This document shows, piece by piece, positions 1 to 9,717 of a DNA stretch of 64,000 bases. The DNA comes from Arthrobacter sp. efr-133-TYG-118 (lineage in GTDB: Bacteria > Actinomycetota > Actinomycetes > Actinomycetales > Micrococcaceae): positions 310,001 to 374,000 of the forward strand of contig NZ_JARVRH010000010.1 in the NCBI RefSeq assembly GCF_030209755.1. The letters are read 5' to 3'. The translations under genes were made by a program, and so were the position numbers. The notes beneath the pieces were generated by a model. That model ran no database searches and was not told where the DNA came from. It worked only from the letters and a program-made list of their open reading frames with translations. Position 1 is the stretch's first letter, and each line of letters begins with the position of its first letter.

Positions 1-140
1 AGAACGATCTCGTCTGGCTGCTCTACCAGGCCGCCGTCGAAGAGCTGCCCCATCGCCCGAAACACAACGAACGCCGGAACAACCGCCCCTTCCTGCTCGA
101 TCGAGCCGCGGCGATGGTCGCCAGCCAGCATGCGAAGTGA
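1..140 (+). CDS. C-terminal end of an unknown protein (partial)
   Basis: An open frame enters from the left edge (first full codon at base 3) and stops with TGA at 138-140, giving 45 residues. The fragment is basic, with a hydrophobic start (LVWLLYQAAVEEL), an Arg/Asn-rich middle and an Ala-rich end (DRAAAMVASQHAK). No family can be named from so short a tail. It lies 98 bases before the MoxR-type gene on the same strand, so it may belong to the same transcription unit. Real coding is likely because codon third positions are mostly G or C. Confidence 0.6.
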   Translation, partial: NDLVWLLYQAAVEELPHRPKHNERRNNRPFLLDRAAAMVASQHAK

Positions 141-238
141 CCCTTCGTACTGCCTCTCAGATCCTCGACACCTCGATCTGACTACAACACCGCACCACCT
201 TTTCATTCGCATTCTCGCCCGAACACAAGGACCCAACC

Positions 239-1483
239 ATGCGTTTCAATGACACCCTGTCCGAAATCGTCCGCCAGGACCTCGAGATGAGCATCGTCCC
301 CGCCCTCATGGGCGAGCCCGGCATTGGCAAGTCCTCCTGGGTTGAGTCGCTCGCCTACTCGATGAACACCAAGGCCTTCACCCTCGCGGTGAACCAGATG
401 GCCGCGAAGGAAGACCTCACCGGCGCACGCCTGGTGCCCTACACAAAGCCCGACGGCACCGAGAGCCACAAGCAGGTCTTCTACCCGCACGACGTCGTCC
501 AGCAAGCGATCGACTACGCGAAGCAGAACCCGCGCGAGTGGCCGATTCTCTTCTGCGACGAGATCAACCGCACGACCGCCGACGTCACCTCCGGCATCCT
601 GACGATGATCACCATGCGCCGGCTCGGCCGCGAGGACCTCCCCGACAACCTCCGCATCATCGTCGCCGGAAACGACAAGGGAAACGTCACCACCCTGGAC
701 GAAGCGAGCCTCTCGCGATTCTCGATCTACCGGGTCGAGCCTGAGGCGGCCACGCTCATCTCCATCCTCGGTGACGACATGAACCCTTGGGTGAAGAAGG
801 TCCTCACCCAGTTTCCGGCGATGGTCTTCCAGAAGTCGATCTCCGGCATCGTCGCCGCCGATGGCGCGGACGATGACGACGACAACGCCACCGCCTCGTT
901 CGCCGAGCTGTTCGATTCCGGCGAGGAGATGAACCAGCTCACCACGCCGCGGACGATCGACAACCTTTCGCGCTGGCTCAACCGCGCAGAGCGCGACCAG
1001 CTGGCCCGCTACCTCGCCATGCCGACCACGATCGGCGATCGCGAGACCACAGTGCTGAACGAGGTCGTCGAGTCGCATGTCGGCAACACCCCGTTCGCCG
1101 TGCAGATCGTCGCAGCCATCGCCGAAGATCTGGCGTCCGGCTCCGGCCAGCACACGTCCAACCAGGTCGTCGTGCCGAAGCCGAACTGCTACGCCGATTT
1201 GAAGGCGGCGCAGTCGATCAGCGATCTCGCCACGATGATCGCCGGACTGACCGACACGGAGAAGTCCGGGTCGCTGCTCTACGCGCTCAAGGAGCGCGAG
1301 GACAACACCCGCCTCATCGAGCAGCTCGCCGCGCACACGCACCAGATCGAGGCTGCGCACACGCGCACGCTCTTCGAGATGGTCTCCGCCCAGCAGGCAG
1401 ACACGCAGAACGTCGAGGCCTTCCTGAACAGCGGTACCCCTGTCGCGGACGCCGTGAAGCCGCTGCTCTCGGCCTTCCTCTGA
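239..1483 (+). CDS. MoxR-type AAA+ ATPase
   Basis: A 414-residue single-domain AAA+ ATPase of the MoxR/dynein-like kind. Walker A is GEPGIGKS at residues 25-32 and Walker B is ILFCDEIN ending at 110; a sensor-1-like IIVAGNDKG follows. MoxR ATPases usually act with VWA-domain proteins to remodel or load metal cofactors into target complexes, and the next gene (45 bases downstream) is a VWA protein, which fits the classic pair. The middle (about residues 210-225) has an acidic Asp run. AAGGA upstream supports the ATG at 239. Target unknown; presumably an element-specific complex. Confidence 0.85.
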   Translation: MRFNDTLSEIVRQDLEMSIVPALMGEPGIGKSSWVESLAYSMNTKAFTLAVNQMAAKEDLTGARLVPYTKPDGTESHKQVFYPHDVVQQAIDYAKQNPREWPILFCDEINRTTADVTSGILTMITMRRLGREDLPDNLRIIVAGNDKGNVTTLDEASLSRFSIYRVEPEAATLISILGDDMNPWVKKVLTQFPAMVFQKSISGIVAADGADDDDDNATASFAELFDSGEEMNQLTTPRTIDNLSRWLNRAERDQLARYLAMPTTIGDRETTVLNEVVESHVGNTPFAVQIVAAIAEDLASGSGQHTSNQVVVPKPNCYADLKAAQSISDLATMIAGLTDTEKSGSLLYALKEREDNTRLIEQLAAHTHQIEAAHTRTLFEMVSAQQADTQNVEAFLNSGTPVADAVKPLLSAFL

Positions 1484-1527
1484 TCCGCAATCCGCACTCC
1501 GACCTCTGAAAGGAGAGGACCGCCATC

Positions 1528-3219
1528 ATGACGATCACCGTCACCAACCAGAAGCCGGCAGTGCTCGATCCGGTCCACACGATCACCTGCACGGGCACCT
1601 ATGATCCGATGCCGGCGATCACGAGCGCGATCGCGGATCCGCTGCGTACGCCGCTGAACCCCGCAACCCCTGCGAACATCACCGACGCCAGGGGGCACGA
1701 CCTCAGCGGCGGGATCGAGCAGGCACTGCTGGCGTGTCTCAGTGACACCCTGGTGCCCGGGGCCGAAGACTTCATGAAGGAGCTGCTCGGCCAGACGATG
1801 GTCAACTACGACCAGACGACCCCGCTGCCGGTGGGGGAGCTCTTCGCCGCACAGGCCGGCCGGAAGCACAAGCTTCCGGCCCCTGTGCCGGGCAAGGTCG
1901 TCTACACCGCGCGCGAGGACGTGATCCCCAGCGCCAAGGGGCTGCTGTCTGGCTCCACCGACGCCGATCTGTTCTTCGCCTCTCTCGCCTACGCCTACCA
2001 CCCCGACACGCTGGGGTTCTGGTTCCAGTCCGAAGCCGCATTCGATGACTTCAAGGCGTGGCTTGCACAGCAGCTGCAGACGATCGGCGCAGCGCTGCCC
2101 GCTGGGACGATCAAGCTGCTCGGCGACTTCGCAGCTCTCGAGCTCAAGAGTCTCACCGAGTCGCTGCTGCTGCGCCAGGACGACACCGACAACAACGAGG
2201 AGCTCTCGTTCGCCCGCCTCGTCGTGCACCTGCTCATGCAGTACGTCGAGCAGCAGAATGTGCAGCAGGCCCAGCCCGGCGGCACACCGGCAACCTCCGG
2301 CGTTCTGCCATTCACCGTGGGTGAGCTTTTCTGCCCGAAGTCGCTGGTGTTCGTGAACGTCGAGGCCCATGCCCGGGCACGCCCCGGCAAGGTGACCGCC
2401 GAGTGGGGCATCATCAACAAGTCCCTGGCGTCTCCAGTGAAGGTGGTCTCGAACAAGAACCTGTCGAAGCTCACCGCGATGCACCGTGCAACCGCCCGTG
2501 CCCAGGCGCAGGCCGCCACCCAGCAGGCAGGCGCGCCGGCGACACGCTCGGCTCAGGTCGTGTTCCGCAAGCAGGCTCCGACGAAGCTCTATCTGTTCGC
2601 AGCACTCACCCGGGTGTTGAAGCGGATGGGCAAGGTCAACCGTTCTCAGAACATCTTCCGGAAGTCGAAGACCACGTTCCTGAAGGCGAACCGCCGTGAC
2701 CCGGACGACTACAACAAGCCTGGCCGGATCACCTCGGTGAGCTACATGCCGGACATCCATATCTACGTGGATACCTCCGGCTCAATCACCGAGGCGAACT
2801 ATCAGGAGGCGGTCCTGATGCTCATCAAGATCGCCAAGAAGCTCAACGTGAATCTCTACTTCAACTCGTTCAGCAATGTGCTCTCCCAGGAGACGCTGCT
2901 GAAGGTGGAGAACAAGTCGGTCACGCAGATCTGGCAGGAGTTCCGCAAGGTCCCCAAGGTGGACGGCGGAACGGACTACAAGCAGATCTGGGACTACATC
3001 AATGCCAGCGCGGTCCGCAAGCGCCGGCTGAGCCTGGTCATCACCGACTTCGAGTGGCGCGTCCCGAGCACTCGCGCGGACCACCCGAAGAACCTCTACT
3101 ACGCCCCGTGCGGGGCCATGGATTGGGATTCGATGGTCCGCTCTGCGAAGCACTTCGCCAAGGCGATGAATCACATCGACCCGACCGTCCCGCAGCGCCT
3201 GCTCGGGATGATCGTCTGA
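1528..3219 (+). CDS. VWA-domain protein, MoxR partner
   Basis: A 563-residue protein with a C-terminal von Willebrand A domain. The MIDAS metal site is visible as DTSGS at residues 415-419 (preceded by the strand DIHIYV), with a later TD and GGTD around residue 475 that fit the remaining MIDAS loops. The N-terminal 400 residues match no family I can name and include a Gln/Ala-rich linker (about 320-340). AGGAGAGG precedes the ATG. With the MoxR-type gene just upstream it forms a MoxR-VWA module; such pairs act as cytoplasmic chaperone-like machines. No signal peptide or membrane segment is evident. Confidence 0.85.
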   Translation: MTITVTNQKPAVLDPVHTITCTGTYDPMPAITSAIADPLRTPLNPATPANITDARGHDLSGGIEQALLACLSDTLVPGAEDFMKELLGQTMVNYDQTTPLPVGELFAAQAGRKHKLPAPVPGKVVYTAREDVIPSAKGLLSGSTDADLFFASLAYAYHPDTLGFWFQSEAAFDDFKAWLAQQLQTIGAALPAGTIKLLGDFAALELKSLTESLLLRQDDTDNNEELSFARLVVHLLMQYVEQQNVQQAQPGGTPATSGVLPFTVGELFCPKSLVFVNVEAHARARPGKVTAEWGIINKSLASPVKVVSNKNLSKLTAMHRATARAQAQAATQQAGAPATRSAQVVFRKQAPTKLYLFAALTRVLKRMGKVNRSQNIFRKSKTTFLKANRRDPDDYNKPGRITSVSYMPDIHIYVDTSGSITEANYQEAVLMLIKIAKKLNVNLYFNSFSNVLSQETLLKVENKSVTQIWQEFRKVPKVDGGTDYKQIWDYINASAVRKRRLSLVITDFEWRVPSTRADHPKNLYYAPCGAMDWDSMVRSAKHFAKAMNHIDPTVPQRLLGMIV

Positions 3220-3337
3220 TCAGTCACCTGAACGGCAGCGTTGTCCTTCCCGACAGCGCCGCCGTTCCCACTCCATTACCGACGAATCTTTCACTCGACG
3301 CTCTGATACGAGCGTCCAACCTCTCAAGGAGAATCCC

Positions 3338-5284
3338 GTGGGTCTGTCCAACTTCACCGGTCGTACTGACGACGACGCATCTTCGTCCAACGGCTCCGGC
3401 GGCGGGCCTGCGTTCCCTCCCGGTTTCCCGATCCCCGGCATGCCCATGGGTGGTGGCCAGCCTGACGACGCAGCCGCGGCCGAAGAGATGCTCGTGAACT
3501 ACAACGAGCGCTTCGTCAACGCCGAGCCGACGCTCTTCCGCGACCGGCTCATCGAACAGCTGCTGTCTGTCCTCATCGGCAAGACCAAGCCGAATGCGCT
3601 TCTCGTCGGCCCCGCCGGCGTCGGCAAGACCAAGATCGTCGAGGACATCGCCCGGCGCATCGCCCTCGGCGACACGCTCATCCCGGACCAGCTGAAGCAC
3701 CACACGGTCTTTGAGCTGCCGCTCTCGAACCTGGTCGCGGGCTCTTCGCTCGTCGGGGCACTCGAGCAGAAGGTGAAGTCGATCGTCGACTACGCCTCGG
3801 ACCCCAAGAACAAGGTCATCCTGTTCATGGACGAGGTGCATCAGCTCACCAGCGGCTCCGAGAGCGGTACCTACGGGAAGATCGCACAGATTCTCAAGCC
3901 CGCGATGGCGCGCGGGGACATGCAGGTCATCGGCGCGACGACGACGCAGGAAGCCCGCACGCTGGACGACGATCCGGCGTTCAAGCGGCGCTTCTCGCGG
4001 CTGGTCGTCGACGAGATCACACCCGAGCAGACCGTCGAGGTCCTCGGCAAGGTCCGTCCGGGCCTGCTCGCGCACTACGCACATCAGATCAGCATCTCCG
4101 ATGACGTGCTCACGACCATCGTCCGGATCGCCGACGAGAACGTGAACTCCGGTTCCGGCTCCCACCGGCCCGACAACGCCATCACCCTGCTGGACCGGGC
4201 GATGGCCGATCGCGTCCTCGAGCAGAAGCGACTCCTCGCCACGGCGCAGGCTGCCGGCGACACTGCCACCGTGCAGGCGCTGCAGGCGATCCAGTGCGTG
4301 CCCCTCACCGAAGCCCGTGTCACGGATGTCGCCCGGCGCATGCTCACCGGCAACACCATGAAGCACAGCTTCGATGTCTCGGATCTCGCTGCGACACTGT
4401 CGCAGCGTCTGAAGGGTCAGGACTTGATCCTCGACACCCTTATCGACCGCGTCGCACGCGAAGAGCTGAACGTCTTCCCCCGCACAGTGCCGATCGCATG
4501 GCTGTTCGCCGGCGCTTCCGGTGTCGGCAAGACAGCGACCGCGAAGATCATCGCCGAGCAGATGACCGGACAGGAACCGATCATCCTGAACATGACCGAA
4601 TTCCACCACGAGTCGTCGATGTCCCGGATCGTCGGGGCCCCTCCCGGCTACATCGGCTCGAACTCGAACGCCGAGCTGCCGTTCGACTCGCTCGAGTCCA
4701 ACCCGCACCGCGTGATCCTGCTCGACGAGTTCGAGAAGGCGGACCGCGCGGTCCAGCGTCTGTTCCTGCAGGCCTTGGACGAAGGCTTCATCACCACGGC
4801 CCGCGGAAAGAGGATCGACTTCTCCAAGGCGCTCGTCATCGCGACGACCAACGCCGCGCGCGAGTCGCTCGACGGCAAGCAGACAGGCTTCAGTGTTGGT
4901 CCGAAGACCGTCTCTCACCGTAGCCTCAACACGGCGCTGGCGCAGTTCTTCGATGCTGAGCTGCTGGGCCGCTTCTCGCTGGTAGTCGGTTTCAACCCGA
5001 TCGACGAGCAGATCTACATCCAGATCCTCGCTTCGCACTACGCACAGCAGCGCGAGCGGATCATCGACGCCCGGCCACGGCTCGCCCAGGCGCTACCGAT
5101 GGACATCCCCGTGGATGAGCTCACGGCGTTGGTCGAGCAGACCTTCGTCCGTGAGCACGGCGCACGGCCGGCCGGGCGTGCGATCCGCACTTGGATCGAG
5201 GATCGGCTGCTCTCAGCCCAGGCCACGCCGCAGGTGACCGTCGCTGCCGTAGTCAATGGCGCAGCCGGCAACGCAGGGGAGTAG
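3338..5284 (+). CDS. ClpA/ClpB-like double AAA+ ATPase (no intein)
   Basis: 648 residues with a Gly/Pro-rich N-terminus and two AAA+ modules. D1 has Walker A GPAGVGKT at 91-98 and Walker B FMDEVHQ with D165/E166; D2 has GASGVGKT at 392-399 followed by LLDEFEKADRA, the Clp/Hsp100 D2 signature. It is shorter than ClpB (about 860) and lacks a recognisable N-domain or long middle domain. The start is GTG with AAGGAGA seven bases upstream. It resembles the second Clp-like ATPase of this element (27205-31236), whose two P-loops are split by inteins; here both are intact. Probable role is remodelling an element-encoded complex together with the MoxR-VWA pair. Confidence 0.85.
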   Translation: MGLSNFTGRTDDDASSSNGSGGGPAFPPGFPIPGMPMGGGQPDDAAAAEEMLVNYNERFVNAEPTLFRDRLIEQLLSVLIGKTKPNALLVGPAGVGKTKIVEDIARRIALGDTLIPDQLKHHTVFELPLSNLVAGSSLVGALEQKVKSIVDYASDPKNKVILFMDEVHQLTSGSESGTYGKIAQILKPAMARGDMQVIGATTTQEARTLDDDPAFKRRFSRLVVDEITPEQTVEVLGKVRPGLLAHYAHQISISDDVLTTIVRIADENVNSGSGSHRPDNAITLLDRAMADRVLEQKRLLATAQAAGDTATVQALQAIQCVPLTEARVTDVARRMLTGNTMKHSFDVSDLAATLSQRLKGQDLILDTLIDRVAREELNVFPRTVPIAWLFAGASGVGKTATAKIIAEQMTGQEPIILNMTEFHHESSMSRIVGAPPGYIGSNSNAELPFDSLESNPHRVILLDEFEKADRAVQRLFLQALDEGFITTARGKRIDFSKALVIATTNAARESLDGKQTGFSVGPKTVSHRSLNTALAQFFDAELLGRFSLVVGFNPIDEQIYIQILASHYAQQRERIIDARPRLAQALPMDIPVDELTALVEQTFVREHGARPAGRAIRTWIEDRLLSAQATPQVTVAAVVNGAAGNAGE

Positions 5285-5597
5285 CCGGCAAGATCCGAGT
5301 GTGGATCACCGCGCGCTGCCTCCGGCGCGCGGTGTTCGGGGCCTCACGGCCCCGACGGGTGATACCTGGGAGAGCACAGAGGAAGCAAGGCCATCGGCTG
5401 TTCGATCGACAGTCGGTGGCCTTCTTCGTCTCAGACGACAGCTCTTTCATGGACTCTTTCATGTCCTGTCAGATACGCATTGCTCTGCTCATGTCCGAGT
5501 GGGGAGAATGGGTATCAAATCGCCTTTCGCATCACCTATCGGGGTTATGCGGCACATCAGTCAATCTCCACTCACTCCGATTCAGAAAGCGCGCACC
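5285..5597 (+). other. 313-base gap with hairpins and helicase upstream region
   Basis: No convincing gene. The frame of the downstream helicase stays open to 5256 but lacks a good start and overlaps the preceding gene, so I do not treat it as coding. It holds a GC-rich hairpin (5308-5331), a second hairpin at 5387-5423, and a direct repeat CTCTTTCATG around 5440-5465. CACCTATCGG at about 5537 is the reverse complement of a promoter-like word seen elsewhere in the element. Confidence 0.5.
5387..5423 (+). terminator. probable terminator after Clp-like gene
   Basis: Arms of 15 bases (AAGGCCATCGGCTGT and ACAGTCGGTGGCCTT) pair with two wobble positions around a six-base loop, followed by a CTTCTTCGTC pyrimidine stretch. 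It lies 100 bases after the Clp-like stop codon. Confidence 0.6.
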
Positions 5598-8500
5598 ATG
5601 CCTCTCTTGCTCGACGACATCGATCTCACCACGGCTCAGGCCACGACCAAGACCGTGGACCCCAAGTTCTTCTCCTCGAAGCTCACCGGCAACGGCAAGC
5701 ACAAGACCGGGCTGCTCCACAGCGAGCTGCGCCCCGCCGACAAGGCCGTCAACACCGCCTACAGCGCTCTGGCGATCGACCACATCACGAAGAAGGCCAG
5801 CACGACCCAGCACGGCATCACAGTCGTGTCCCTGCCGTTTGCGCCGCTGCTGCGCAGCGCGCTGACCGAGGCCGGTGGCTCGTTCACGATCGCGACCCCG
5901 CAGGCGGGCGACCGCTGCATCATCGAGACCGGCTCGAACGACTGGGACGTGTTCTTCGACATGACCCCGCAGGGCGCGAGGCTCTTCGAGGACGCCAACG
6001 GCAAGTCCAGCACCGGTGGCACCGCCATCTCCCGCGACTTCATCGTCCAGTACCGGATGGAGCTGTTCTTCGTGAAGAAGGGCACTGCCGAGCCGGTGCG
6101 CGTGCCGATCGTCTCGGCCACGACGGGGCCCCGCAACCATGACGCTGCGGTATTTCTCAATTGGGACACCGATCCCATGGGCCATGCTTACGCCTACATC
6201 GTCGAGGTGCTCCGCGGCGCGGGCCTGACGCACCAGAACCCCGATGCGCTGGCCGACTGGCTGACGAACGGCTTCAATGTCCACGACCGTATCGCTTGGC
6301 AGGCCGAGATCTGGGACTCCGAAGGCATCGCCGATGAGGTGAACGCCTACATCGACGGTCTTCCGTCGAACCCGGCGGACCAGCTGCTCAACGCGCTTGC
6401 GCTGCAGCTGCGGTACCTGGAGACCTACAACGTCCCGCTCGAGGCCTACCGCTCGATCCACAAGAAGATTGAGGCAGTGTTCTCCGAAGGCATCGCGGCG
6501 GCGCTCTCAAAGCAGAACTTGAATCTGCTGATGAGCCACACGCTCTCACACCTCGAGGGCATGAAGCCGCAGCTCAACACGCCGCCCCAGCCGCTGACGC
6601 CTCCGGCGTTGCGTCCGGAGCTCTCGCACCAGCAGCTCTCCGGCGTCACCACGCATGAGCCTCTGGTGATGATGCAGGCCGGTGCCGGCACAGGCAAAGC
6701 CCAGCCTCTCGACGAACCTGTGCTCACCCCGCACGGCTGGGTTCCCATGGGCGACCTCAAAGTCGGCGACTTTGTCGTCGGCTCCAACGGCAAGCCCACC
6801 AAGGTGACCCACGTGCACGAGCGCGGTCTGCTCAACGGCTATGAACTCACATTCCGTGACGGCTCGTCGACCCGGGTGTGTAATGAGCACCTCTGGACAC
6901 TGCACAACCAGTCCCGGACCGGTGTCCAGACACGGGTCAAGAGCACCCAGGAGTGGATCGACTCACCATCGAAGGACAAGTACTACCTGCCGGTCGTCGA
7001 GCCCGTGGAGTTCAACGAACAGGATCTGCCGCTGGATCCCTACTTTCTCGGGGCACTGATCGCTGACGGTTCCCTTCACGAGCGCGCGGGTTACACCAAG
7101 TCGGAGCAGCCCGTCATCGAGGCCGTCTATGAAGCCGCCAGCCGCGACGGGTTCGTGATGTACGAGACCACCTGCGCCACTTCTACGGCGCGCCAGTGGA
7201 AGTTCAAGCACTCCGAAGACGATGTACACCGCAGTGAGCTGAAAGAGCGCCTGCGTTCCTTGAGGCTCAACGTGAAATCGAATGAGAAGTTCATTCCAAA
7301 CGAATATCTTGTCTCGAATGTCGAACAGCGTCAGTGGCTTCTGCGGGGCCTCTTCGACGGTGATGGTCGGACCCGCACCGGTCGGGGATACGCCCAGTAC
7401 TCGACGGTCAGCGAGCAACTTGCCGACGACGTACTCCAGCTGCTATGGTCCCTCGGCCTGTCCGCCACCAAGCAATTGAACAAGCACTCTCGTGGCGATT
7501 ACTGGATCATCAACCTGCATGACGCCGACCCGTTCTTCGCGGCCCGACACGCCGGCAACGTCTCTGGCACAGTGCGACCGACCCGGCGAGCCCTGAAGAA
7601 GGCTGAACGCATGGACTCTGTTCCGATGCGCTGCATCACGGTTGAGGCCGAGGACTCCTTGTACGTAACCAAGGACTACTTGGTCACGCACAACAGCTCG
7701 GTGATCCTGGAGCGCATCAAGTACCTCGAAGCCTGTGGGGTGCCCGCCTCCGACGTGACCGTACTGTCGTTCACCAACGCGGCGGCCGACAACATCACAG
7801 CGAAGAATCCGAACGTCGGCTCGATGACCATCGCCCGGATGATCAACGACATCTACAAGCTGAATCACCCGACGCATGAGCTGTCGAGCATCGACACGAT
7901 CATCAACTCGATCGACATCTTCTACCCGACGGACAACTTCGCTGCCGGGCTGCGCATGCGCCTGATGGAGGTCGCCCAGAACAAAACAGGCGCGTTCACC
8001 TCGCTGAACACATACATCGAGAACCACTTCGACGAGATGATGTCGCTGCTCGACACGATCAAGCAGACGTCCCTCGAGCTGGAGATCATCATCGCCTACC
8101 AGCGGATCGACTCGATGCAAGAGCCGGCTCACGTGCAGAGCAAGTACCTGATCATCGACGAGGTGCAGGATAACTCGATCTTCGAGTTCATCTACGTGCT
8201 GAAGTACATCACCAAGCACGCCCAGTCCCTGTTCATCGTCGGCGACGCCAGCCAGACCCTGTACGAGTTCCGCTCGGCGAACCCGCGCGCGCTCAACACA
8301 TTGGAGGGCTCGGGGGTCTTCTCGACCTTCAAGCTCACGACGAACTATCGGAGCAACCAGGAGATCCTGGACTTCGCCAACGTCGTTCTCGGCGACCTGG
8401 AGACCAACCAGATCGCTGGTATCCAGCTGCAGGCGAACTCGCTCGCCGTGCCTACGGCGAAAAGCTTCCAGGAGAAGGTCACGCTCGACTACCGTGCGGC

Positions 8501-9401
8501 GCCCAAGCTGCGCGGCTTCATCAGCGAAGAGCTGAGCAGCATCGTGATGAACACCATCTTCCGGTACGTCGACGACTGCCTGGCCCGCGGTGAGCAGGTC
8601 TGCTTCCTGGCCTACTCCCGTATCGAGGTCGCGATCATCCAGCAGGCGCTTCAGCAGAAGTACCCGCAGCGGCACGTCGCCTCGCTCGTGAGCGAGAAGG
8701 TCTTCTCGACCGACATCTTCTCGAAGTACATCAAGAACTTCTGGAACGATGTCCTCCAGGTCCAGCCCGCCAACGCCGCCTTCGTGGTGGTCCAGGGCAT
8801 CAAGGACAACCTGGACAAGCTCACGCGCAACGCCGGAAACAAGAAGGTCGAGCAGGCCGTGCTCCGCATGGTCTCCAAGTGGTGGACTGAGAACGCTCCG
8901 GCCATCCGTGGCTGGGAGCAGCTCTGCATGCAGGGCTCGCTGTCCTACAAGGAGTTCTTCGAACGTCTGCGGGACAACCTGCTCTCGTTCGAGATCCGAC
9001 ACAACGCGGTGCGGCAGAGCCTGACCAACCAGGCGAACCGTGAGCGCAAGGAGAAGAACGCCGAGTCGGGTGCCGATCTGCTCGTCTCGACCATCCACGG
9101 TGCCAAGGGCATGGAATTCGACAACGTCGTGATCCTGCACAAGGAAGACACCAAGATGTCGCAGGCATCGCGCCGCGAGTTCTATGTCGCCTTCACCCGC
9201 GCCAAGAAGACGGAGTACATCCTCTCCTACGGCACGGTGAAGAACCCGCCGATCGAGTCGAGCTACGAGCAGATCGTCAACCTGCTCACCAAGCGCGACA
9301 TCCAGAACGCCGCACGCGCTGCCGGCGTCGACCCCGATCTTCTCGATGAGGAGACCGAGGACACCCTCAAGAAGGACGCGGCTGCGCTCGTCACCGCCTG
9401 A
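5598..9401 (+). CDS. UvrD/Rep-type SF1 helicase interrupted by an intein
   Basis: 1267 residues as translated, 935 after removal of a 332-residue intein. Helicase motifs in order: P-loop GAGTGK|S, broken by the intein between K and S; IIDEVQDNS (motif II); VGDASQTLYEFR (motif III); LTTNYRSN (motif IV); STIHGAKGMEFD (motif V); and AFTRAKK (motif VI). These define a 3'-5' UvrD/Rep-like superfamily 1A DNA helicase. The first 360 residues are not a known helicase domain and may hold an element-specific function. I start at ATG 5598 (MPLLLDDIDL); the open frame upstream overlaps the previous gene. Likely role: replication, repair or strand processing of the element. A strong palindrome follows the stop. 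Confidence 0.9.
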   Translation: MPLLLDDIDLTTAQATTKTVDPKFFSSKLTGNGKHKTGLLHSELRPADKAVNTAYSALAIDHITKKASTTQHGITVVSLPFAPLLRSALTEAGGSFTIATPQAGDRCIIETGSNDWDVFFDMTPQGARLFEDANGKSSTGGTAISRDFIVQYRMELFFVKKGTAEPVRVPIVSATTGPRNHDAAVFLNWDTDPMGHAYAYIVEVLRGAGLTHQNPDALADWLTNGFNVHDRIAWQAEIWDSEGIADEVNAYIDGLPSNPADQLLNALALQLRYLETYNVPLEAYRSIHKKIEAVFSEGIAAALSKQNLNLLMSHTLSHLEGMKPQLNTPPQPLTPPALRPELSHQQLSGVTTHEPLVMMQAGAGTGKAQPLDEPVLTPHGWVPMGDLKVGDFVVGSNGKPTKVTHVHERGLLNGYELTFRDGSSTRVCNEHLWTLHNQSRTGVQTRVKSTQEWIDSPSKDKYYLPVVEPVEFNEQDLPLDPYFLGALIADGSLHERAGYTKSEQPVIEAVYEAASRDGFVMYETTCATSTARQWKFKHSEDDVHRSELKERLRSLRLNVKSNEKFIPNEYLVSNVEQRQWLLRGLFDGDGRTRTGRGYAQYSTVSEQLADDVLQLLWSLGLSATKQLNKHSRGDYWIINLHDADPFFAARHAGNVSGTVRPTRRALKKAERMDSVPMRCITVEAEDSLYVTKDYLVTHNSSVILERIKYLEACGVPASDVTVLSFTNAAADNITAKNPNVGSMTIARMINDIYKLNHPTHELSSIDTIINSIDIFYPTDNFAAGLRMRLMEVAQNKTGAFTSLNTYIENHFDEMMSLLDTIKQTSLELEIIIAYQRIDSMQEPAHVQSKYLIIDEVQDNSIFEFIYVLKYITKHAQSLFIVGDASQTLYEFRSANPRALNTLEGSGVFSTFKLTTNYRSNQEILDFANVVLGDLETNQIAGIQLQANSLAVPTAKSFQEKVTLDYRAAPKLRGFISEELSSIVMNTIFRYVDDCLARGEQVCFLAYSRIEVAIIQQALQQKYPQRHVASLVSEKVFSTDIFSKYIKNFWNDVLQVQPANAAFVVVQGIKDNLDKLTRNAGNKKVEQAVLRMVSKWWTENAPAIRGWEQLCMQGSLSYKEFFERLRDNLLSFEIRHNAVRQSLTNQANRERKEKNAESGADLLVSTIHGAKGMEFDNVVILHKEDTKMSQASRREFYVAFTRAKKTEYILSYGTVKNPPIESSYEQIVNLLTKRDIQNAARAAGVDPDLLDEETEDTLKKDAAALVTA
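6699..7694 (+). other. class 3-type intein in helicase P-loop (332 aa)
   Basis: In-frame insert beginning with Ala (AQPLDEPVLTPHGW) and ending VTHN before Ser of the extein. The class 3 signature is complete: Trp in block B (EHLW), Cys at block F position 4 (MRCITVE) and Thr before the final His-Asn. There is no Cys1 or Ser1 nucleophile, as expected for class 3. Two LAGLIDADG-type motifs are present (LGALIADG and LRGLFDGDG), so it may encode an active homing endonuclease. Splicing restores GAGTGKS, the helicase Walker A. Confidence 0.9.
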
Positions 9402-9412
9402 TCGGCGCTGCC

Positions 9413-9460
9413 GCACCAACACAGGGCCACCGGGGATTCCCGGTGGCCCTGTGTTGGTGC
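9413..9460 (+). terminator. 22-bp perfect palindromic hairpin after helicase gene
   Basis: Arms 9413-9434 and 9439-9460 are exact reverse complements (22 pairs) around a four-base loop GATT, starting 11 bases after the stop codon. No U-run follows, so it could be a terminator, an mRNA 3'-end stabiliser or a protein site. Confidence 0.65.
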
Positions 9461-9500
9461 CCTTCCACTTTCGACTCTTACCAGCCGAAAGCGAGGCTCT

Positions 9501-9596
9501 GTGCCTGCATCAACCATCGTCGCCTCAGGCGGCACCTTCCGCCTTTACGGCAACTCCGTTGAGCTGATGGACGCCGGCTCAAACACAAGCCTCTGA
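9501..9596 (+). CDS. possible 31-residue peptide
   Basis: GTG-started frame, preceded by AGCGAGG, encoding 31 residues (begins VPASTIVASGGTF) and ending inside the left arm of a terminator-like hairpin. Position between two hairpins and a tidy Shine-Dalgarno suggest a small gene, but length alone cannot exclude chance. Function unknown. Confidence 0.25.
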   Translation: MPASTIVASGGTFRLYGNSVELMDAGSNTSL

Positions 9597-9627
9597 CCCT
9601 GGGCTGCCTCCGAGGTCAGGGGCTTTC
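9588..9627 (+). terminator. probable intrinsic terminator
   Basis: AGCCTCTGACC pairs with GGTCAGGGGCT (one wobble) around a loop, followed by TTTCTCG. Confidence 0.6.
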
Positions 9628-9717
9628 TCGTCTCCGCTAATTGCCAACAAGATTCTGACCACCAATCCCGCCTACCCTGCCAGAGAGGCTGGGCCTGCAG
9701 AGAAAGAGGTACCGATC

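Noticed and set aside
5256..5597. N-terminal extension of the helicase frame
   Set aside because: Overlaps the preceding Clp-like gene, crosses hairpins and lacks a start; ATG 5598 is better placed.
7443..9422. 659-codon minus-strand frame opposite the helicase
   Set aside because: Shadow of the helicase gene, which has all SF1 motifs on the plus strand.
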